From positions 60,001 to 124,000 of the forward strand of contig NZ_CP140098.1 of assembly GCF_034440735.1 (NCBI RefSeq): a DNA stretch of 64,000 nt. Reading direction: 5' to 3'. This document shows positions 18,229 to 30,990 of the stretch, one piece after another (positions within the stretch are counted from its first letter, which is position 1; each line of letters starts with the position of its first letter). The translations under genes and the position numbers were made by a program. The notes below the pieces were generated by a model, which was not told the DNA's origin, did not search any database, and was given only the letters and a program-made list of their open reading frames with translations. The DNA comes from Deinococcus sp. AB2017081. Its GTDB lineage: Bacteria > Deinococcota > Deinococci > Deinococcales > Deinococcaceae.

Positions 18229-19311
18229 TTAGCCGTTCTGACGCTCCACCCCCACCCACCACCATAGAAACTCCGGCAACCTTGCCCGCCACGCGGCCTC
18301 GTCGTGCCAGTGGCCCTCCCCGATGGTGACGTGCACGTCCTGCACCCTGGGGCGCAGTCGAGCGGCGAGGTTGTGGGTGAGGTGCACGATCTCGGCAGCC
18401 TCCTGCACGGTGCTGCCCTCGTGGTCGCCCATGTCGAGCCACATGCGGGTGGCGGGGGCGGTGCGGGGTTCCATCCAGCGGAGCAACTGGAAGTCGGCGG
18501 GCCAGATGGCGGGGCTCAGGACGCCCAGGGTGCCCCACGCGCCGGGGTCTCGCAGGCCGGCGTACAGGGTGATCAGGCCGCCGAAGGAGGAGCCGGCCAA
18601 AGCGGTCTGCGCGGGGGTCGTGTCGCCCCAGCGGGCGGCGAGCGCGGGGCGCAGGGTGCCGAGCAGCCAGTCGCAGTAGTCGTCTGCGCCGCTGTGGAAG
18701 TCGTTCAGCTCGAAGGGGAACGGCACGTAGCGGCAGCTGCGCTCGCCCCCCACGGGCAGCGCGGCGACCCGGACGGGGTGCCCGGCGTCGGCGAGGGCCT
18801 GCGCGGCGCGGCCGGCGTCCCAGGTCTCGCCGGCGAAGCTGGGGGCCTCGTCGAAGACGTTGTGGCCGTCGTGCAGCACCAGCAGCGGCAGGGGGCCGGT
18901 CGCGCCCGCGGGTGCCCACACGCGCACGGGCTGCTCCCCCCACGGGGCGGGCAGCGTGAACTCGGCCGTGGGGGGCACGCTGCGGGCGGGGCGTTCCCGG
19001 CCCTGTCGCCCGTCCTGCCACCCGGCGACGTCCAGCACGACCTCGGTGTCGCCGCGCACGACGGCGGTGTGGGCGGGGGCGCGGCCGCCCCACGCGTCGC
19101 CCTCCTCGGTGACGGTGCCGTCCGGGGCCACGTGGCGCACCTTGACCATCAGGAGCTGGCCGTCGGGGAGTTCGGCGTCCAGGGTGCCGGCGTCGTCGAA
19201 GGCCCAGCCGGTGGGGTCGTCGCTCCAGCCGCGGTGCTGGCCGGTGAGGAACACGGGGCCGGGCGCGGGGGGCGGCGGACGGTAGGAAATGCGGAAGTGC
19301 ACGCGGGCCAT
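18229..19311 (-). CDS. Alpha/beta-hydrolase esterase (enterochelin-esterase-like)
   Basis: The 360-residue protein has an N-terminal Ig/CBM-like beta domain (about 1-120, RISYRPPPP..FLTGQHRGWSDDP) and a C-terminal alpha/beta hydrolase of the Fes/esterase D group. Catalytic residues appear as Ser in GSSFGGL, Asp in LDMGDHEGS, and His in GEGHWHDEAAW. There is no signal peptide. Family members cleave siderophore or other esters; the substrate is not known here. A GATACT box 7 bases before the ATG resembles the local leaderless promoters. It ends at a long inverted repeat shared with the convergent P450 gene. Confidence 0.82.
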   Translation of the reverse strand: MARVHFRISYRPPPPAPGPVFLTGQHRGWSDDPTGWAFDDAGTLDAELPDGQLLMVKVRHVAPDGTVTEEGDAWGGRAPAHTAVVRGDTEVVLDVAGWQDGRQGRERPARSVPPTAEFTLPAPWGEQPVRVWAPAGATGPLPLLVLHDGHNVFDEAPSFAGETWDAGRAAQALADAGHPVRVAALPVGGERSCRYVPFPFELNDFHSGADDYCDWLLGTLRPALAARWGDTTPAQTALAGSSFGGLITLYAGLRDPGAWGTLGVLSPAIWPADFQLLRWMEPRTAPATRMWLDMGDHEGSTVQEAAEIVHLTHNLAARLRPRVQDVHVTIGEGHWHDEAAWRARLPEFLWWWVGVERQNG

Positions 19312-19455
19312 GGGGTGCAGTATCGCGGGGCGGGTCCGGCGCGTGGTTCGGTGAATGACCCGTCAGGTTCGGTGAGGTTGCTGTCAGGTGCCGGGGCGTA
19401 GACTTTCAGCGTGATCAACGGGTTGTAGGCCGTTTGGCAGAGGGCGCAGGCTTGC

Positions 19456-19494
19456 TTGCCTCACTCTACTAAACTTGATATACTCGCACTCAAG
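19456..19494 (+). promoter_or_regulatory. lon promoter with HspR-type (HAIR-like) operator
   Basis: TTGCCT (19456-19461), 17 bases, and TATACT (19479-19484) form a good sigma-70 promoter. The -10 box lies inside CTTGATA-N7-ACTCAAG (19474-19494). The known HAIR consensus bound by HspR is CTTGAGT-N7-ACTCAAG; the right arm matches fully and the left arm 5 of 7. This implies heat-shock control of lon by HspR. Confidence 0.8.
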
Positions 19495-19581
19495 TTCTCC
19501 GGTAAAGCGCTTGGCTATGTAAAGCGGAACGCCGCACCGGAAACCCGACCAGAGCTCCATCTGGGCGAAAGGAGTTACGCG

Positions 19582-22038
<2,457 letters not shown>

Positions 22039-22057
22039 GGCTCGACCGGCTCCCGTG

Positions 22058-22086
22058 ACCCCCGCCTCAGAGGTGGGGGTTTTTTT
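22058..22086 (+). terminator. Terminator of lon
   Basis: ACCCCCGCCT-CAG-AGGTGGGGGT forms a 10-bp stem with one G-T pair and is followed by a run of six to seven T. It lies 20 bases after the lon stop. A strong intrinsic terminator. Confidence 0.92.
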
Positions 22087-22154
22087 GGTGCAAGGTGCTA
22101 TACGGTGGACACACGACAGCATCCTCGGAGGCACCACAAAATTTGGGAGGCACG

Positions 22155-22580
22155 ATGCTCAGTCAGCAGGGAAGGAAACCTAATTGTTGGTTACATCTCG
22201 GCTTAGGGTGCCTGTGCACTATCTTCTCAGGGTGTGCAACAACCAGCGAGAAGCTCCAGGGCAACTGGGAATGTAATAGCTCGCTGACAGACTACCGCGA
22301 GAATACATTAGACCTCAAGGCGACAGGAAATGATAGATTTGAATGGTCATCTCACGACCTAAAAAATAAAACCAAGAATTCAGGGGCTGCAAGATATGAA
22401 TCTAGAACGAATAATTTGATATTCAAAGAAATAAACGGAAATAATACATGGGGTATGCATGTTGAAAGCATGGAGCAGCTGACGATGGATGATGAGCGTA
22501 CGCGGTGCTTCAAAATAGGAGGCGATTACAACCTGATCTTTGAGACGTATACACGGGTTGAATTATCAACACCGAGTTGA
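22155..22580 (+). CDS. AT-rich predicted lipoprotein of unknown function
   Basis: The 141-residue protein begins with a signal peptide ending in a lipobox-like FSGC, predicting lipid attachment at that cysteine and an exported location. The mature part is polar, Asn/Thr-rich and beta-like, with LQGNWECNSSLTDY near its start, as in small lipocalin-like or copper-resistance-type lipoproteins; I cannot name a family. GGGAGG precedes the ATG. Base composition is strikingly unlike the neighbours, with A-rich runs (AAAAAATAAAACC) and many A/T-ending codons. That suggests recent transfer. It sits between the lon terminator and the YqgE/AlgH gene. Confidence 0.7.
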   Translation: MLSQQGRKPNCWLHLGLGCLCTIFSGCATTSEKLQGNWECNSSLTDYRENTLDLKATGNDRFEWSSHDLKNKTKNSGAARYESRTNNLIFKEINGNNTWGMHVESMEQLTMDDERTRCFKIGGDYNLIFETYTRVELSTPS

Positions 22581-22620
22581 TTAAGCCCTGTCCCCACTCC
22601 TGCCCCGCTATCCTGTGCAC

Positions 22621-23148
22621 ATGAGCGGGCCTGTTACGTTCTTAGTCGCCAGCCCTCACCTGCACGGCGGGGTGTTCGGGGGCTCCGTGATCCTGCTGCT
22701 GGAGCACGACACGGGCGGGGCCATGGGCCTGATCGTGAACGCGCCGCTGCCCCAGACGGTCTCGGAGCTGATGGCCGAGGCCCCGGCACAGGATCAGCCC
22801 GGCTGGCTGGGCGGCCCGGTCGATCCGACACTGGGCTGGTGCCTGTACCGCGAACCCCTGGGCCTGGACGGCGAGATCCGCGTGGTGGACGGTCTGATGG
22901 TGAGCTCCAGCCTGGACGTGCTGCGGGCCGTGATCGACGGTGGGCAGGAGTACCGCCTGGTGCTGGGCTACGCCGGCTGGGGCGCCGGACAGCTGACCGA
23001 GGAATCGCGGGAGGGGGCGTGGGTGTGGGTCGAGCAGGACACGCCGGATCTGCTGTGGGACGTGCCGCCCGAGCAGCAGTGGGCCGAGGCGCTGCGGCGG
23101 CTGGGGGTCACGCCGGGAACGATCATGCCGGGCGGGGCCCAGGCGTAG
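22621..23148 (+). CDS. YqgE/AlgH family protein (UPF0301)
   Basis: The 175-residue protein matches UPF0301: an N-terminal FLVASPHLHGGVFGGSVILL, a HDTGGAMGLIVNAPL core, a GGPVDPTLGW loop, and an LGYAGWGAGQLTEES segment near the C-terminus. The family is conserved and cytoplasmic with no settled function; AlgH was linked to alginate regulation. The ATG is 6 bases after TATCCT (22609-22614), so it is probably leaderless. It lies between the AT-rich lipoprotein gene and tRNA-Asn. Confidence 0.9.
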   Translation: MSGPVTFLVASPHLHGGVFGGSVILLLEHDTGGAMGLIVNAPLPQTVSELMAEAPAQDQPGWLGGPVDPTLGWCLYREPLGLDGEIRVVDGLMVSSSLDVLRAVIDGGQEYRLVLGYAGWGAGQLTEESREGAWVWVEQDTPDLLWDVPPEQQWAEALRRLGVTPGTIMPGGAQA

Positions 23149-23167
23149 GCGCGGCGCTGTACAGGTC

Positions 23168-23196
23168 TTGCACGCGCCGGGGCTGCATGCTACTCT
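23168..23196 (+). promoter_or_regulatory. Sigma-70 promoter of tRNA-Asn
   Basis: TTGCAC (23168-23173), 17 bases, TACTCT (23191-23196). Transcription would start about 28 bases before the mature tRNA. Confidence 0.75.
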
Positions 23197-23230
23197 CCCT
23201 CCTGCGCCTGAAAACGGCGGGCCACCATGA

Positions 23231-23305
23231 TCGGCAGTAGCTCAGTGGCAGAGCGTTCGACTGTTAATCGAATGGTCGCTGGTTCGACCCCAGCCTGCCG
23301 AGCCA
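23231..23305 (+). tRNA. tRNA-Asn, anticodon GTT
   Basis: The 75-base gene folds with acceptor TCGGCAG/CTGCCGA, a D arm (GCTCAGTGGCAGAGC), anticodon stem TTCGA/TCGAA with loop CTGTTAA giving GTT, a T arm CGCTGG-TTCGACC-CCAGC variant, discriminator G and an encoded CCA. It reads AAC and AAU. Confidence 0.95.
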
Positions 23306-23311
23306 AGCATC

Positions 23312-23344
23312 CCAGCCTCCCCCGCGGAGGCTGGTGTTGTTTTG
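23312..23344 (+). terminator. Terminator of tRNA-Asn
   Basis: CCAGCCTCC-CCCGC-GGAGGCTGG is a perfect 9-bp stem followed by TGTTGTTTT. It starts 7 bases after the tRNA CCA. Confidence 0.9.
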
Positions 23345-23656
23345 GGGCCATCCCCGGCAGCACCGTTCCCGGTCGTCCGTTGGCCTGTGAGCCGTCACGC
23401 TCGTGACGGCAGGCAGGGCGGGTGCGCCCGCGGCGTCCTCCCTTGCCCACCCCTGGATCCCACCGCCCGGCGGGGCTGTCCAGCACAGAGCATCGTGGCG
23501 GCAGCTCGGTGAGGGGGCTCCGGTGTCGCCACTCCCCTGCAGCTGGATGGGGGCCAGCCCCTACCGCGCGTGATGAACGGAACGGCAAGGAATGTTGCAG
23601 GAAGACGCGGGGTCATCCACTTAACATGGAACGGTTCCACACTTCTAGGAGGCCCC
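23345..23656. other. Intergenic region before the MBL-fold gene
   Basis: No gene recognised. It contains a CGTCACG-CTCGTGACG-type hairpin near 23394-23408 and, just before the downstream ribosome binding site, a perfect 13-base palindrome TGGAACGGTTCCA (23627-23639) that could be an operator or RNA hairpin. Confidence 0.45.
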
Positions 23657-24655
23657 ATGACCGACCCCAACGACACCGGACGCCCCACTCCCCTCGCCCG
23701 ACGTGACGCCCTGCGCCTGCTGGGCGCGGCCGGTCTGGTCACCGCCGCCGCTCCACTGGCCCACGCCCAGGCCACGCCGGCGACCCCGGCCTCGCCGTCC
23801 CAGGCCCCGGGGGCGGGCATGGCCATGAACGGCAACGGGTTCTACCGCCAGAAGATCGGGGACGCGACCGTGACGGTCGTGAGCGACGGCACCGCGCCGC
23901 TGGCGGCCCTGCTGCCCACGTGGGGGGCCAATCCCGACCGACAGGCCGAGTTCGCCGGGGCGCTGGCGGAGTACAGCGTGCCCGCGACGAACACGGTGAA
24001 CCACTTCAACCCGGTCGTGGTCGAGAGCGGCGGCAAGCTCACACTGATCGACACGGGGCGTGGCGGCACGGGCGGGCAGCTCGTCGCCAACCTGGCCCGC
24101 GCCGGCATCCGGCCGGAGCAGATCGAGACGGTGTTCATCACGCACGGGCACGGCGACCACATCGGCGGGCTGACCACGAACGGGCAGCTCACCTTCCGGA
24201 ACGCCCGGCACGTGATGGGCGCGGCCGAGTTCCAGTTCTGGACGACCCAGGCCAACCCGAACGACGCCGTCAAGAACAACCTGATCGCCCAGAAGGACAA
24301 GTTCACGCTGATCCAGCCGGGCCAGGAGATCACCGCCGGGCTGACCAGCGTGGCGACCCCCGGCCACACCGCCAACCACCTGAGCGTGATCGGGCAGAGC
24401 GGGTCACAGGGCTTCATGGTGTTCGGGGACGCCGCCGGGCACTTTCTGCTGTCGCTGAAGTACCAGGGGGCCTACGTGGGCTTCGACACCGACGGAGCCC
24501 AGGCCGCGCAGACCCGCCAGACGATCTTCGCGCGTGCGGTGGACGAGAAGCTGTGGGTCACGGGCTACCACTTCCCCTTCCACGCCATCGGGCACCTGCG
24601 CCGCGCCGCGCCGGGATCGTACGAGTACGAGCCGGCCGTGTGGAACTGGAGCTGA
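23657..24655 (+). CDS. Exported MBL-fold metallo-hydrolase
   Basis: The 332-residue protein begins with a twin-arginine-type signal (ARRDALRLLGAAG, about residues 14-26) and a cleavage-like AHAQA near 36-40, so it is probably exported folded. The metallo-beta-lactamase core carries HGHGDH at 163-168, with later His in TPGHTANH and Asp in FGDAAGH as further metal ligands. The pattern resembles lactonase-type or similar MBL hydrolases. The reaction is not determinable. An AGGAGG site six bases before the ATG fixes the start. A GC-rich hairpin follows at 24716-24748, between it and the convergent peptidase gene. Confidence 0.85.
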   Translation: MTDPNDTGRPTPLARRDALRLLGAAGLVTAAAPLAHAQATPATPASPSQAPGAGMAMNGNGFYRQKIGDATVTVVSDGTAPLAALLPTWGANPDRQAEFAGALAEYSVPATNTVNHFNPVVVESGGKLTLIDTGRGGTGGQLVANLARAGIRPEQIETVFITHGHGDHIGGLTTNGQLTFRNARHVMGAAEFQFWTTQANPNDAVKNNLIAQKDKFTLIQPGQEITAGLTSVATPGHTANHLSVIGQSGSQGFMVFGDAAGHFLLSLKYQGAYVGFDTDGAQAAQTRQTIFARAVDEKLWVTGYHFPFHAIGHLRRAAPGSYEYEPAVWNWS

Positions 24656-24715
24656 TCCAGGGCACGGAGGAGGGGGCGCAGCCGTCATGGCCCGCCCCCT
24701 CGTTCACAACGGAGA

Positions 24716-24748
24716 AGCGGCAGGCCGGAATTCCCCTGGCCTGCCGCT
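24716..24748. terminator. Bidirectional hairpin between convergent genes
   Basis: AGCGGCAGGCC and GGCCTGCCGCT form a perfect 11-bp stem with an 11-base loop. No T tract is present. It lies between the MBL-fold gene stop (24655) and the M16C gene stop (24761). Confidence 0.6.
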
Positions 24749-24760
24749 CCTCTGTGACCT

Positions 24761-27676
<2,916 letters not shown>

Positions 27677-27796
27677 CCTGGAAGTCTAGTGCAGCCACCC
27701 GGCGTCAAGCGTGCGTGGGCGCGCAGTCAGGGGCGCTGTGGACACCACATGCCCTCCTCATGGGGAGCGCACGCCGCGCCGCGTACACTGCGGGAC

Positions 27797-28744
27797 ATGG
27801 TTCCCCTGACCTCCCTGCGCCGCGCCGCGCTGGCCCTGCTGCTGGGCACGGCGCTGGCCTCCTGCGGTCAGCAGACGACCGGTGCCGCGACCAGCGGCAA
27901 GGACGCGCTGTACTTTGCAGACAGCGCCAGCGGCCTGCCGCCCATCTACGTGAACGAGCCCTACACGGCGACGCTGGCCGTGGCGGGCGGCGTGGGGCCG
28001 TACTCGCTGCGCCTCGCGTCGGGCAGCCTGCCGCCCGGCGTGAAGCTGGACGCCTCGCAGCGCACCCTGTCGGGCCAGCCCACCAAGACCGGCACGTACA
28101 CCTTCACGCTGGAGGTCACGGACTCCACGCTGAGCAGCAAGGCCGGCGAGTACACCCTGAACGTGCAGGAACTGCCGCCCCTGGCGATCACCCCCACCCT
28201 GCCCAGCGGCGAGGTGCGCGGCGAGACCCGCATTCCGCTGACCATCACCGCGCCGCGCGGGGCACGGGCCGCCCACGTGTCGTGGACCCTGCCGGCAGGC
28301 GTGCAGGTCACGCGCATCCAGAACGCCGATCCGGGCGGTCTGCTGTTCTGGCGTCAGCAGGGCACGACGCTGCTGCTCGACATGGGGTTCCGCAAGGTGC
28401 CGCGCACCGGCACGCGCGTCGCGCTGGTCACGGTCAAACCGGCCAAGGCCGTGACCTTCAGCGCCGGCAGCATGACCGTCGAGGCCCGTGGGGCCGATGG
28501 AGCCGTGGTGGGCGTGCCGAACGCCGCGCCGGCGACCACCCCCGCCGAGGGCACGTCCCCCACCACCGCGCCTGCGCCCGCCGAGACCACCCCCACCACG
28601 ACGCCGACCCCGACGGATCCGGATACCACCGACGCGGCTCCTGCCGAGACGCCCGCCGACGCGCCCGGCACCGATTCGGGAACGCCGCCGCCCATGAATC
28701 CGCCGGATCCCACGCCGCCCGAAGAAGACGGAGACCAGCCGTGA
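27797..28744 (+). CDS. Ig-like domain lipoprotein
   Basis: The 315-residue protein has a lipoprotein signal with lipobox LASC (Cys near residue 22). It then has one putative Ig domain of the He_PIG type (about 40-115: NEPYTATLAVAGGVGPYSL, SGSLPPGVKLD, GTYTFTLEVTDS). A second beta domain follows, and the tail is Pro/Thr/Ala/Asp-rich (about 235-315). It should sit on the cell envelope. The ATG is 7 bases after TACACT. The stop overlaps the next start (GTGA), beginning a three-gene coupled operon of exported proteins. The tail resembles flexible linkers of surface proteins. Confidence 0.8.
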   Translation: MVPLTSLRRAALALLLGTALASCGQQTTGAATSGKDALYFADSASGLPPIYVNEPYTATLAVAGGVGPYSLRLASGSLPPGVKLDASQRTLSGQPTKTGTYTFTLEVTDSTLSSKAGEYTLNVQELPPLAITPTLPSGEVRGETRIPLTITAPRGARAAHVSWTLPAGVQVTRIQNADPGGLLFWRQQGTTLLLDMGFRKVPRTGTRVALVTVKPAKAVTFSAGSMTVEARGADGAVVGVPNAAPATTPAEGTSPTTAPAPAETTPTTTPTPTDPDTTDAAPAETPADAPGTDSGTPPPMNPPDPTPPEEDGDQP

Positions 28745-29220
28745 GGGGCGTCCTGCGTGCCGTGGTGGCCGGGGTGACCCTGGCTCTGCTGCCGGTCGCC
28801 GGCGCGACCACCGCCCCACCCCTGACGCTGGCGCAGCAGGCGAAGAAGGCCGACGTGGTCGTGCGGGCCACCCTGGGCACGGCGGTGACCGTGACCGAGG
28901 GCGGCGTGGCGTATCAGGTCTATCCCCTGACGGTCGCGGAGACGCTGGCCGGGGACGCCGGCCGCCTGCCGCAGTACCAGGGCAGACCGGCGCTGTACGT
29001 CATGCAGGGCGTGGCCGACCTGCCCACCCTGACGGCCAGCCAGGAGGTCATCGCGCTGCTGTACGACCGGCGGCTGGACAGCCCCATCGTGGGCTTCAAC
29101 CAGGGCCTGTATCCGGTGAGCGCCGGCAAGGTCAGCGGCGCGAAGGACAGCGCCGGCAAGGACATCACCGATCTGGCGGCCCTGCGCGACGCGATCCGCG
29201 CGTCGCGGGAGGCGAAGTGA
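28741..29220 (+). CDS. Exported protein of unknown function
   Basis: The 159-residue protein has an N-terminal signal peptide (VVAGVTLALLPVAGATT). The mature domain is mixed alpha/beta with ADVVVRATLGTAV and ALYVMQGVADLPTLTASQEVIALLYD. I do not recognise the family. Its GTG overlaps the stop of the Ig-like lipoprotein gene and its stop overlaps the next GTG, so the three are made together and probably act together at the cell envelope. Confidence 0.7.
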   Translation: MRGVLRAVVAGVTLALLPVAGATTAPPLTLAQQAKKADVVVRATLGTAVTVTEGGVAYQVYPLTVAETLAGDAGRLPQYQGRPALYVMQGVADLPTLTASQEVIALLYDRRLDSPIVGFNQGLYPVSAGKVSGAKDSAGKDITDLAALRDAIRASREAK

Positions 29221-29900
29221 AGCGGGCGCTGACGGGGCTGCTGCTCGCCGCCGCCCTGCTGGGAACCGCGCAAGCCGCATCGGTGAAGCTGCGCCCACAG
29301 GGCGACGTGCTCACGAAGGCCGTCCGGGACGCGCTGGCGGCCCTGAGCAGCAAGGAACTGCCGGTCACGCTGGACACCAGCGCCGGCCCACTGCTGCTGC
29401 TGGGGGGCAGCGGGGCCAGCGCCGCGCCCTTCAACCCGGATGTCGCGGCCAGGATCGTCACGGTGGGCGGCGAGCGGCGCATCGAATTCAATCCGCAGGG
29501 GCCGCTGCCGCTGGTGGACGCCGTGAAGGCCGAACTGACCCGCGAACTGGGCCTGAGTGCGTGGACACCGGCCGCCGCCCGCGCCCGCCTGAGCGGGGCC
29601 GACCTGAACGGCGATGGCAAGATCACCCTGGCTGACCTGGCGATCCTGATGGGCAACTACGGCAAGACCGGCGCAGTACCCGGCGACCTGAACCAGGATC
29701 AGCGGGTCGACGACGCCGATCTGAAGCTGTTCAGCACGCAGTACACGCTGAACGTGCCCGAGAAGGCCCCGGCCACCGCGCCGACCACGCCCGCCACGAC
29801 GGCGCCCACCACGCCAGCTGCGCCGGCCACGGCCCCAACGGCACCGGCGACGACGCCACCGGCCACCACGCCCACCCCGCCGCCGGCCTCGACACCCTGA
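29217..29900 (+). CDS. Exported protein with dockerin-like calcium-binding repeat
   Basis: The 227-residue protein has a signal peptide (about 1-20, cleavage near AQA), an N-terminal beta domain, and at 127-180 two copies of the dockerin/EF-hand loop (DLNGDGKITLADL and DLNQDQRVDDADL), each followed by a helix. This is the type I dockerin pattern, which in cellulosomes binds cohesin. A Thr/Pro/Ala-rich tail ends the protein. It is the third gene of a coupled operon. No cohesin is recognised here, so the partner may be the Ig-like lipoprotein or another surface protein; that is inference. Confidence 0.8.
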   Translation: MKRALTGLLLAAALLGTAQAASVKLRPQGDVLTKAVRDALAALSSKELPVTLDTSAGPLLLLGGSGASAAPFNPDVAARIVTVGGERRIEFNPQGPLPLVDAVKAELTRELGLSAWTPAAARARLSGADLNGDGKITLADLAILMGNYGKTGAVPGDLNQDQRVDDADLKLFSTQYTLNVPEKAPATAPTTPATTAPTTPAAPATAPTAPATTPPATTPTPPPASTP

Positions 29901-29945
29901 GCCCGGGTCACGGAACCCGGCCCACAGCCCTGCTACCCTGGCCGC

Positions 29946-30149
29946 ATGACCCGCGCCGATCAGGACACCATCGACCTCCAGGACTTCCTGAAACTGACCG
30001 GACTGGTGCAGACCGGCGGTGAGGCGAAGTTCCGGGTGCAGGGCGGCGAGGTGCGGCTGAACGGCGAGGTCGAGACGCGGCGGCGGCGCAAGCTGCGGCG
30101 GGGCGACCTCGTGGAGTACGCCGGACAGCGCCTCACGGTCGACTGGTGA
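29946..30149 (+). CDS. S4 RNA-binding domain protein (YbcJ/YaaA-like)
   Basis: The 67-residue protein is a single S4 domain: FLKLTGLVQTGGEAK, then GGEVRLNGEVETRRRRKLRRGDLVE. Such small proteins bind structured RNA, often rRNA, in the cytoplasm. The ATG is 6 bases after TACCCT. Its stop overlaps the GTG of the DUF1684 gene (GTGA), so the two are coupled. Confidence 0.88.
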   Translation: MTRADQDTIDLQDFLKLTGLVQTGGEAKFRVQGGEVRLNGEVETRRRRKLRRGDLVEYAGQRLTVDW

Positions 30150-30691
30150 GCAGCGCGTACAGCGAGGCGGTGCTGGACTTCCGCCGGCGCAAGGACGCGC
30201 ATTTCGCGGCCGGACGCGGCCCGGTCAGCACCGAGTCCTTCACGGGCCTGACGTACTACCCGCCGGACGAAGCGTGGGCGTTCCGGGTGCCGCTCCACAC
30301 CGCACCGGACGCCGCCGCCCCGTTCACGCTGGACACGAACACCGGGGAGCCGCGCAGCATGAGCGCCCTGGGCACCGTCACCGTGGCCCTGCCCGGCGGC
30401 GAGCGCACCCTGACGGTGTTCGCGCCCCTGGGCGAGGAGCAGCCGGCGCGGGTGTTCCTGCCCTTCCGGGACGCGACCAGCGGCACGCAGACCTACGGTG
30501 CGGGCCGTTATCTGGACGCACCCCTGACCCGCGAGGACGGCGAGGTGTGGGTGGACGTGGACTTCAACATGGCGTATCACCCGTACTGCGCCTATGGCGA
30601 GGGCTGGACGTGCCCGCTGCCGCCCCCCGGCAACCGCGTGCCGGACGCCATCCCAGCGGGCGAGCGCCTGCCGGACGCCGGTCGGCCGTAA
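30146..30691 (+). CDS. DUF1684 family protein
   Basis: The 181-residue protein matches DUF1684: GRYLDAPLTREDGEVWVDVDFNMAYHPYCAY and CPLPPPGNRVPDAIPAGE near the C-terminus, with an N-terminal FRRRKDAHFA helix. The conserved HPYCAY..CPLPP residues suggest a metal- or ligand-binding site, but no function is established. Its GTG overlaps the S4 gene stop. Confidence 0.88.
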   Translation: MSSAYSEAVLDFRRRKDAHFAAGRGPVSTESFTGLTYYPPDEAWAFRVPLHTAPDAAAPFTLDTNTGEPRSMSALGTVTVALPGGERTLTVFAPLGEEQPARVFLPFRDATSGTQTYGAGRYLDAPLTREDGEVWVDVDFNMAYHPYCAYGEGWTCPLPPPGNRVPDAIPAGERLPDAGRP

Positions 30692-30978
30692 TCCGCGTGC
30701 GGCGGGCCCGGGCCGTCTGGCCAGCGGTCGTCCTCCCGGCCTCCAGAGGCGTCCAGACAACCTGCGGGTGCCGCCGGCGGCGTGGCACCGCCCGGCGCCG
30801 CATGACACCGCCCAGGGTTCAGCACCCCATGGGCACCGTCGTACACGCAAATGAACGGACGTTCAATTGCGGTGGCCGGGTTCCTCATGTCCAGTTCACC
30901 CTGCGGCCCGACCGGTATCGGCGCCCGTGCGCCGTCGCAGACGTGAATGATTGTGGAGAGATGTAAGAAACGGTGACT
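30692..30978. other. Intergenic region with a TetR-type palindrome
   Basis: Nearly 300 bases without a recognised gene. At 30852-30865 the palindrome TGAACG-GA-CGTTCA resembles operators of TetR-family repressors, but no TetR gene is in the window. The region ends at the -10 box of the PP2C gene. Confidence 0.4.
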
Positions 30979-30990
30979 TATATTGGCTTC

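Noticed and set aside
19456..19581. N-terminal 42-residue extension of Lon
   Set aside because: The extension would be read from the promoter and operator DNA itself; the ATG at 19582 has a strong ribosome binding site and gives the family N-terminus.
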